The notes beneath the pieces are model-generated. The model saw only the letters and a program-made list of their open reading frames with translations. It made no database searches and was not told the origin of the DNA. The translations under genes were made by a program, and so were the position numbers. DNA of 6,431 nt from JACQNR01 sp049515175 (GTDB lineage: Bacteria > Acidobacteriota > Terriglobia > UBA7540): positions 1 through 6,431 of the forward strand of contig JBEKUI010000257.1 in assembly GCA_049515175.1 (NCBI GenBank), written 5' to 3'. The first letter of the stretch is position 1; every line of letters begins with the position of its first letter. Below are positions 1 through 4,972 of this stretch, piece after piece.

Positions 1-93
1 CAACGGAGCGCGAAAGACTCCCACCAGGAGGACGGCAACGACGAGAGTGCCCGCCAGCGCCGCGCGGTGTTGCTTGAGTACATTCAGCGTCAT
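1..93 (-). CDS. Unidentified membrane protein, N-terminal fragment
   Basis: Only the first 31 codons are inside the window; the rest lies beyond the left edge. The ATG at 93-91 is preceded by GGGAGG about 9 nt upstream, a good ribosome binding site. The peptide begins MTLNVLKQHRAALAG and continues into one hydrophobic stretch (about residues 12-28, rich in V, L and A) after a basic N-terminus. This fits a first membrane segment or an uncleaved signal anchor with the N-terminus inside. It starts 58 nt after the stop of the TPR gene on the same strand, so it is probably the next gene of the same operon. Too little is visible to name a family. A second ATG at 83-81 lies in another frame and has no comparable ribosome binding site, so I did not choose it. 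Confidence 0.6.
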   Translation of the reverse strand, partial: MTLNVLKQHRAALAGTLVVAVLLVGVFRAPL

Positions 94-151
94 CTCCTGA
101 AACCTCCCTCTAACCCCCGTTCGCACCTGCCCTCCTCCGTACCGCGGCGCG

Positions 152-727
152 TCATCTGAGGCGGAGAATCAGGGCCAGGCACGCAATCAGGAAGAGTGCC
201 CAGCCGACCCGCAGCCAAAACTTTGAATACGGCCTGCTCCATGACGGCCGGCGCACTCCGCCAGCCTCGCGCCCACGCTCTTCCTTCAAGATTTGCGCGA
301 CCAGCCGTTTCTCTTCGAGTGTCGTGGCGCAATTCAGGGCGCGCCCCGCCGCTTCGTAGCCCTTGTCGGGGATGCGCAGCTTGAAGTGGAACTGAGCCAG
401 CTTGAAATGCGCATAGAAGTTCGTGGGGTCAAGTTCCGCCGCCCGCTCGAAACTGTCAAGGGCGGGATACACTTGGCTGGTCATCGCATAAGCGATGCCC
501 AGCCCCACGTAGCCGTCGGAATAATGCGGCGCGCAGGCGACGGCCTCCTCCAGCTTTTGGAGGGCCTCGCAAGGCTCGCCGACACCAAGCAATTCCATCC
601 CCGCGCCGAAGGCCTGCCTCGCTTCCGCGCTGAGAGCGGCCGTTCCGCGGGGAACCATCGCGGAGGCCCGGCTCTCAGCCCGGGCCCCCTCAACATCCAG
701 AGTCAAAGGAAGAATCGCAGTCGCCAA
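152..727 (-). CDS. TPR protein with C-terminal membrane anchor
   Basis: A 191-residue protein with about three tetratricopeptide repeats (roughly residues 36-69, 70-103 and 104-137). They show the usual pattern of small and aromatic positions and a Pro near the end of helix B (for example AAELDPTNFYAHFKLA). A charged linker (138-168) follows, then one hydrophobic segment (about 170-189) ending in LRLR. The most likely arrangement is a TPR domain in the cytoplasm held at the inner membrane by a tail anchor. The start is TTG at 727-725, supported by GGGGAGG six nt upstream; the first ATG in frame (codon 24) has no such support. It begins 22 nt after the amt stop, so the two are probably co-transcribed. 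TPRs bind other proteins, but the partner cannot be read from the sequence. A role in assembling or regulating the adjacent transporter is inference from position. Confidence 0.85.
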   Translation of the reverse strand: MATAILPLTLDVEGARAESRASAMVPRGTAALSAEARQAFGAGMELLGVGEPCEALQKLEEAVACAPHYSDGYVGLGIAYAMTSQVYPALDSFERAAELDPTNFYAHFKLAQFHFKLRIPDKGYEAAGRALNCATTLEEKRLVAQILKEERGREAGGVRRPSWSRPYSKFWLRVGWALFLIACLALILRLR

Positions 728-749
728 AGTAAACCTCCCCTGTTTTCCT

Positions 750-2459
750 TTAGGTTGACGCCTTGACCGCCACGCCGATCCCGCCGATGAGAGCCTGATC
801 GCGGTGCACCTTCAAGACGAACTCGGGATAGCCGAGCGCGCCCATCTCCGGAATATCCAACCCCTCGAGTTCGCTCTCCGCGCTAACACGCTGCCCCACC
901 GCAAAGTCCACGAACAGGTTGAACACGTACGACAACGAGAAGACGAACCCGAGGAGCGTGACAACCCCAATCAATTGGGCGATGAGCTGTCCTGGATCAC
1001 CGTAGAAGAGCCCGCGCACCGAGCCAGAAACACCGTTCCAAGCTCCGCCATAGTTCGATGAGCCGTCCGCGAACAGGCCCACCGAGATGACGCCCCAAAG
1101 ACCATTGATACCGTGCACCGAGATGGCGCCGACTGGATCGTCCACCCTGGCCACGCGGTCGAAGAACTCCACACTCAGGCAGACCAGCACACCCGCCACC
1201 AAGCCGATGATCGCCGCCCCGATGGTATTGACGAAACCGCTCGGAGCGGTGATAGCCACCAGGCCTGCCAGCAGCCCGTTTCCACTCATCGAAGCGTCGG
1301 GCTTTCCGTAGCGGATCCACATATAGATGAGGGCTCCAAACGAGCCCGTACTGCCCGCCAGCATGGTGTTGACGGCAATCGAGCCGATGCGCAGCGCGCC
1401 GTTCCCGGAAGCGCCCAACGTGCTGCCGGGGTTAAACCCGAACCATCCAAAGGCCAGGATGAAGCATCCCGCCAGCACCAGAACGATGTCGTGGCCTGGG
1501 ATGGCATTGGGTGAGCCGTCACGGCTGTATTTACCCAGGCGCGGGCCGATAATCATCGCGACCGCCAGCGCCGTGAGTCCGCCCACGGCGTGCACCACCC
1601 CAGACCCGGCGAAATCGCAATAGCCATGTCCCAACCCAAAATTGGCCCCCAGTTGCGACAGCCATCCGCCGCCCCACGCCCAGTTGGCGAAGAGCGGATA
1701 GGTAATCGCCGCCAGGAACACGGAAGAGATTGCAAACGCCGCGAATTTCCATCGCTCGGCGCAGGAACCCGTGACGATAGTGGCGGCTGTATCCATGAAC
1801 ACCATCTGGAAGAGGAACAGGACCATCACCCCCACGTCGTAGGTCCCGCCCTGGGTCAGAAAGAAGCCGTGGGTGCCGAAAAGACCCCAAGTCTTCCCCA
1901 GAAAATTCACCGTGAACTCCGAGCTCAGTGGGGCCGTGCCGCCAAGATTGGCCATCGCGCCCACGCCTCCCATTTGGACGGCAAAGCCGCACACCCAATA
2001 GGCAAACAGCCCGAAGCCGTACACCATGAAGTTCATCATCATAGTGTGGTTGGCGTTCTTGGCCCGGCAGAGGCCAGTCTCCACCAGCGCAAAGCCGGCC
2101 TGCATGAACATCACCAGGAAGCCGGCAATGAGGGTCCAGACGAAGTTGATGGCGACCTTGTTCTGGCCGATCTGATTGACCGCGTCACCCAGCGTCAGAC
2201 CCTTCTTGGCGTCCGCGACGGCGATGTCGTTGACCGTCCCGGTCATGCTGCCCCCGGGATCGCCCTTGGCGAGTTCCTCAGCCGAGGGTGGGCTCGCCTC
2301 GCCCACCGTTACGGGCGCGTCTAATTTTGGCGCGGGCGCGGCTTGGGCGCTGGCCGCGGGGGGTGATTGACTTTGTGCCCAGCCCCCCGGCCCGCACACC
2401 ACAGTCAGAAGGATGGCAGGGACCCACAAACGCCTGCCTAACTTGATACACAATCGCAT
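750..2459 (-). CDS. amt: Ammonium transporter (Amt family)
   Basis: A 569-residue Amt/MEP/Rh channel that moves ammonium/ammonia across the inner membrane. The conserved pore residues of E. coli AmtB can be matched by eye: DFAGSGVVH at 282-290 (D282, first pore His H290), VHG at 448-450 (second pore His H449), WFGFNPGS at 339-346 (Phe gate F342, S346), another Phe at F221 and the binding-site Trp at W262. The core from about residue 103 has the expected eleven-helix span and ends with the usual cytoplasmic tail (ELEGLDIPEMGALGYPEF). The first 29 residues form a signal peptide ending near GGWAQ, followed by an Ala/Pro-rich stretch to about residue 65, so the N-terminus is longer than in AmtB. 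The ATG at 2459 has AAGGAGGG with good spacing. The frame stays open upstream to 2765, but that part overlaps the preceding microprotein gene and is not protein-like. No glnK gene is adjacent. Confidence 0.95.
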   Translation of the reverse strand: MRLCIKLGRRLWVPAILLTVVCGPGGWAQSQSPPAASAQAAPAPKLDAPVTVGEASPPSAEELAKGDPGGSMTGTVNDIAVADAKKGLTLGDAVNQIGQNKVAINFVWTLIAGFLVMFMQAGFALVETGLCRAKNANHTMMMNFMVYGFGLFAYWVCGFAVQMGGVGAMANLGGTAPLSSEFTVNFLGKTWGLFGTHGFFLTQGGTYDVGVMVLFLFQMVFMDTAATIVTGSCAERWKFAAFAISSVFLAAITYPLFANWAWGGGWLSQLGANFGLGHGYCDFAGSGVVHAVGGLTALAVAMIIGPRLGKYSRDGSPNAIPGHDIVLVLAGCFILAFGWFGFNPGSTLGASGNGALRIGSIAVNTMLAGSTGSFGALIYMWIRYGKPDASMSGNGLLAGLVAITAPSGFVNTIGAAIIGLVAGVLVCLSVEFFDRVARVDDPVGAISVHGINGLWGVISVGLFADGSSNYGGAWNGVSGSVRGLFYGDPGQLIAQLIGVVTLLGFVFSLSYVFNLFVDFAVGQRVSAESELEGLDIPEMGALGYPEFVLKVHRDQALIGGIGVAVKAST

Positions 2460-2485
2460 TGACGACCCTCCTTGTCGCAAAGGTT

Positions 2486-2668
2486 TTAGCGTTTCCACAG
2501 GGCGTGCTTCAGGTGGGCCCCATTGAGGAATCCCAGGATGCCTACCGAACACATCCCTAACCCCACTAGGCACAAGGTCAGGCGTGCGGCCGAAGAGGTC
2601 GTCCACGCCAGACCCGCCACCGGAATCAGCCAGCCCAGAACTGCTGCCAACAAGCCCATGATTTTCAT
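2486..2668 (-). CDS. Small two-helix membrane protein (second of a tandem pair)
   Basis: A 60-residue protein of two hydrophobic helices (about residues 4-22 and 29-48) joined by a short polar turn (WTTSSAAR) and ending in a basic tail (HLKHALWKR). The ATG at 2668 has GAGAGGGA about 8 nt upstream. The open frame continues to 2773, but that extension is an Arg/Gly-rich translation of a GC-rich spacer and is rejected. It lies 26 nt before the amt start. It aligns without gaps with the neighbouring 65-residue protein: a shared Pro six residues before a Trp, Leu-Ala-Trp followed by two Ser/Thr, and Leu, Leu, Gly and Gly-Phe at equal distances. I do not recognise the family. Being encoded beside amt suggests an accessory or small-subunit role in the membrane, which is inference. 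Confidence 0.75.
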   Translation of the reverse strand: MKIMGLLAAVLGWLIPVAGLAWTTSSAARLTLCLVGLGMCSVGILGFLNGAHLKHALWKR

Positions 2669-2736
2669 TTCCAATCCCTCTCTTTGCTTTCTTGCCGCGG
2701 CGAGCCGCGCCGCGCGGACCGGCCCGGTTCTCCCGC

Positions 2737-2759
2737 CCCCGGCCAGCTTCCGGCCGGGG
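2737..2759 (-). other. GC-rich hairpin in the operon spacer
   Basis: The 112-nt gap between the two microprotein genes (2669-2780) is the longest inside the cluster and is very GC-rich. It contains a perfect 8-bp inverted repeat, CCCCGGCC / GGCCGGGG, with a 7-nt loop, beginning about 21 nt after the stop codon of the first microprotein when read as minus-strand RNA. No run of U follows, so it is not a standard intrinsic terminator. A processing or mRNA-stability stem, or a weak attenuator, would fit the position. Confidence 0.45.
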
Positions 2760-2780
2760 CGACACGTCCCCATTCCCTGC

Positions 2781-2978
2781 TCAGCTTCCCTCCCCGAACT
2801 CCAGTTGCTTGATGCGATAGAAGCCCACGAGGGAATGGATCATCAGGGCAATTCCGCAGAGCGTCAGAATCACCCCAATGATGGGATGGCTTGACCACGC
2901 CAAGAGTCCGGCGGGCAAGACGGTGAAGGCGATAAGGAACACCGCCAGGTAGCTTCCCTGCTGTCGATTCGCAGCCAT
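2781..2978 (-). CDS. Small two-helix membrane protein (first of a tandem pair)
   Basis: A 65-residue protein with a short polar N-terminus (MAANRQQGSY), two hydrophobic helices (about 11-29 and 32-53) separated by a tight turn at WSSHP, and a charged tail (YRIKQLEFGEGS). The ATG at 2978 has AAGGAGAG four to five nt upstream, a strong ribosome binding site. It follows the porin stop by 41 nt on the same strand. A longer open frame reaches back to 3425, but that part lies over the porin gene and is a shadow. The sequence resembles the 60-residue protein encoded just downstream, so the two may come from a duplication. The family is not recognised. Its place between a porin and an ammonium channel gene suggests a role in that envelope module, which is inference. 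Confidence 0.78.
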   Translation of the reverse strand: MAANRQQGSYLAVFLIAFTVLPAGLLAWSSHPIIGVILTLCGIALMIHSLVGFYRIKQLEFGEGS

Positions 2979-3013
2979 TGCACTCTCCTTGGTTGTTGGG
3001 GATGAGCTCAATG

Positions 3014-3030
3014 CGCGCGCTATTCGCGCG
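3014..3030 (-). other. Small hairpin around the porin stop codon
   Basis: CGCGCG at 3014-3019 and CGCGCG at 3025-3030 form a perfect 6-bp inverted repeat with a 5-nt loop, and the porin TAG stop lies across the loop. There is no U tract after it. It may protect the 3' end of a highly expressed porin message or be chance in GC-rich DNA. Confidence 0.3.
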
Positions 3031-4377
3031 TGTCGAACATGTAGACCAGCCCGGCCGCCACGGTGTCTTGCGTTCCCACCGGCCGGAGGCCCTCGACAAA
3101 CGTGGGTTGATTGGAGTAGTCGTGGCGATACTCCAGCCGCGTGAGCAGATGCTGGGCGACGCGGCGCTCGAACGTCCCCGTAATTTCCTTCAACTGTTGC
3201 GCGGTCCCGGTCGTGAAGCCTTGCGGATCGTCCAGCCATTCGTAGCGCACCGCGAAGGCGTCGCGCCCGTTGAAGGCATAGCGGACATAGCCCGCGACTC
3301 CCGTCCAGTACACCGGGTTCACTACGCCCGCCATCCGGTCGCCCCGCCCGTAGTCGTAGTTCAGGATGAAGCTGAGCTTGTCGGTCGGCGCGATGGTCAC
3401 CACGGTGTCGCTCAGTTGCCGCCAATTGCCGTTGATTCCTGTTTGTTCCGGCCCTGCCATGTAGCCCTGCGCCAGGCCGAACTTCTTATTGGGATTCCAG
3501 TTGAAGGTGACGCCGTAGGTCTTTCCCGTGTTGTTGTCCACGATGTTGTTCCAGCCGTTCACTACGAATGCGCTCAAGGCATACTTGCTGTTGAAGGTGT
3601 ATTTGGAGCGCAGGCCAAAGTGGAAATAGGGAATGGCGTAGGCAAACAATAGACCCCGCGAGTAATTCCAGTTGTCTTTGGTCTCGATGACTTCCGCGCC
3701 ATGCGGCGTCACGAATTTCCCAAAATCCAGTTGCAGCCCGTTATTTCCCACCGGCGCCAAGTAGGAGAAGTAGGCCTCCTTGAGGTACTGGGCAAATCCC
3801 AGCCCCGCGGCGTCGGTGCTGTTCACAACGTTCATGGCATTCCCGAAGCCCAGCGCGACTCGGTATCCCAGCCGGCTGTTGGCCGCGTCCGGCGTCTTCT
3901 CGGCCATCAACTCCACCATGTTGAGTGAGAACTGATTGGCGGGCCCGTCGAAGGCTCGGAAATTGGAAGTGCGATTCTGCGGATGATTGAAGTTGAAGCC
4001 GTAGTAGCCGTCCACAAATCCACTCAGCGTCGTATTCCCTAGCACGGATTGAAGAGTCCCGGGCTTCTCGGCAACTGCCGTGGCGTTGACGGCAGGGGCA
4101 CTCGCCACGGCGCTTGTCGCCTCGGCTGGCGGGGCCGTTTCCGGTGCAGCGGCGGCCGCCTTCACTGCCGGAGCCCCTGCCATCTGCTGTTTGGCGGCCG
4201 CCAGTTCCGCCTGCAGCCGGTTAATCTGCTCCTGCATATCTTCCAGTTTACGCGCCAGATCTTCCGCCCCGGCAGCGGCCGCACTTGTCGCTTTGTCTTC
4301 GGCCCTCAGAAACGCGGCCCCGTCCAAATCAGACCCATTACTGCTATGACCCCACAGATCTTTCGTGGATACACCAT
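3020..4377 (-). CDS. Outer-membrane beta-barrel porin (BBP2/OmpL-like), frameshifted in its signal peptide
   Basis: The barrel is clear: from GFVDGYYGFNF through NQFSLNMVELM, LDFGKFVTPHGAEVIE and NWNYSRGLLFAYAIPYFHFG to the closing strand AAGLVYMF, features typical of the putative porin-2 family (PF07642). Ahead of it are a short coiled coil (LARKLEDMQEQINRLQAEL) and an Ala/Pro-rich linker. The barrel frame remains open to a TTG at 4489, but that stretch has no signal peptide. In the next frame an ATG at 4377, with AAGGAGG 11 nt upstream, encodes MVYPRKICGVIAVMGLIWT and then reaches a stop. Adding one base to the CCCC run at 4318-4321 joins both frames into GAAFLRA|ED, an ideal signal-peptide end, giving a 452-residue precursor: signal 1-26, coiled coil about 38-66, linker 67-110, barrel about 116-452. 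It is either a real one-base deletion, a sequence error or a recoding site. It heads the cluster and probably provides outer-membrane passage for small solutes; ammonium as substrate is inferred from the neighbouring amt. Confidence 0.88.
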
Positions 4378-4487
4378 CGCTTCGCTCGCCTCCTTCTGCC
4401 TCGAAGCCAGTCTGTGATCTATTCCCCTGCTTTTGAGCTGGCCCTGGAACCAGCGCTGTCAACATAGAAGAGAGAGAGGAGGGGGTC

Positions 4488-4565
4488 AAGAAAATTGAAT
4501 TTGTAGGAGAGATAAGAGAAGGTTTTATAAATTATGATTATGGTTACTATAAGCGGGAACGAGAA
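4488..4565. promoter_or_regulatory. Probable divergent promoter island
   Basis: This short AT-rich block stands out in GC-rich DNA midway in the divergent spacer. Towards the porin, a CATAAT -10-like hexamer (4542-4537) lies 17 nt from TTCTCG (4565-4560), with a second CATAAT directly downstream. Towards gltX, TATAAG (4549-4554) lies 17 nt after TTATAA (4526-4531). The -35 matches are weak, so the exact boxes are tentative. Local AT content and position are the main arguments. Confidence 0.35.
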
Positions 4566-4756
4566 CACGCGGACCGCCGCAACCCCAAAACGGCGTTGAT
4601 CACGCCCGCCAAGCTTGGTGAAAACGGACGGCCTGCTGGAAAGAGGTCTGCAATCCCAAATACCGCTCAAGCTCCCGAGCCCCTCTGTCGAATAAGAGTG
4701 GGAAGGCGGTCCAGCGCCATCCCTGGTCCCGCCTCCAATCGCGTCGCGGCGCTGCT

Positions 4757-4793
4757 CGCTGGGCGGCAGGCTATCGCTGGCTGCCGCCCGGCG
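4757..4793. repeat. 13-bp inverted repeat in the gltX leader
   Basis: CGCTGGGCGGCAG (4757-4769) pairs with CTGCCGCCCGGCG (4781-4793) with a single G-T wobble and an 11-nt loop. It is the strongest stem in the window outside genes. It lies 180 nt before the gltX start and about 380 nt before the porin start. No T run follows on either strand, so it is not a simple terminator. It could be a leader RNA structure, a protein site or a decayed repeat element. Confidence 0.5.
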
Positions 4794-4827
4794 CGAATTG
4801 CATCTCGTCCCTCCTGTCCCGCCCACC

Positions 4828-4857
4828 TTTACCTGGACAAGAGATATGCCTTACGAT
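4828..4857 (+). promoter_or_regulatory. Tentative sigma-70-like promoter for gltX
   Basis: TTTACC (4828-4833) and TACGAT (4852-4857) with an 18-nt spacer each match four of six positions of the -35 and -10 consensus, 115 nt before the gltX start. It is a weak match in a GC-rich genome and an alternative to the AT-rich island further upstream. Confidence 0.2.
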
Positions 4858-4972
4858 GGCTAGTCGGGACAGTGCGCCGGGTCTTGCCGGGGACACGGGC
4901 GTCTGGCCAACCGTCTCGCATCGGCTGCGCCGGTTCATCCGAAACGTCGCTGTGCCCAAAGAGAGTTGGAAG

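Larger units (their letters stand above)
4378..4972. other. Divergent intergenic region, no gene seen
   Basis: About 595 nt between the divergent porin and gltX starts. Open frames crossing it (for example 4419-4826 minus) read as low-quality, Arg/Ser/Pro-rich translations without their own ribosome binding site or family features. Contents seen: the porin leader with an AAGGAGG site; a purine-rich tract on the plus strand (4467-4485, CT-rich in the porin transcript); an AT-rich island (about 4488-4553); a strong inverted repeat (4757-4793); and the gltX leader. No tRNA or T-box-like element was recognised. Confidence 0.6.

Noticed and set aside
1590..2324. A 244-codon plus-strand open frame opposite amt
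   Set aside because: His/Gln/Arg-rich shadow of the amt coding strand, typical of GC-rich third positions.
2460..2765. Upstream extension of the amt frame (102 extra residues)
   Set aside because: It overlaps the 60-residue microprotein gene and its spacer, reads as Arg/Gly/Ser-rich, and hides the signal peptide and AAGGAGGG site at 2459.
4457..4462. Perfect TTGACA on the minus strand upstream of the porin
   Set aside because: No -10-like hexamer at 16-19 nt (the sequence there reads AGCTCA/GCTCAA), so the match alone is not a promoter.
4378..4489. TTG start at 4489 for the porin
   Set aside because: It gives a hydrophilic N-terminus without a signal peptide for an outer-membrane protein; the 4377 ATG in the next frame has both a ribosome binding site and a signal peptide.
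4378..4560. Sigma-54 promoter (GG-N10-GC) before the porin, as expected for nitrogen genes
   Set aside because: The nearest candidates have wrong spacing (for example GG-N11-GC), so no credible site was seen.
4419..4826. A 135-codon minus-strand open frame in the divergent spacer
   Set aside because: Low-complexity translation that runs across the AT island and overlaps the porin leader, without a ribosome binding site or recognisable domain.
4814..4872. Separated 8-bp inverted repeat CTGTCCCG / CGGGACAG
   Set aside because: With a 43-nt spacer in about 500 nt of sequence, an 8-bp match is close to chance expectation and does not extend.
4855..4972. Possible tRNA or T-box element before gltX
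   Set aside because: No T-arm consensus, acceptor pairing or T-box core sequence could be found.
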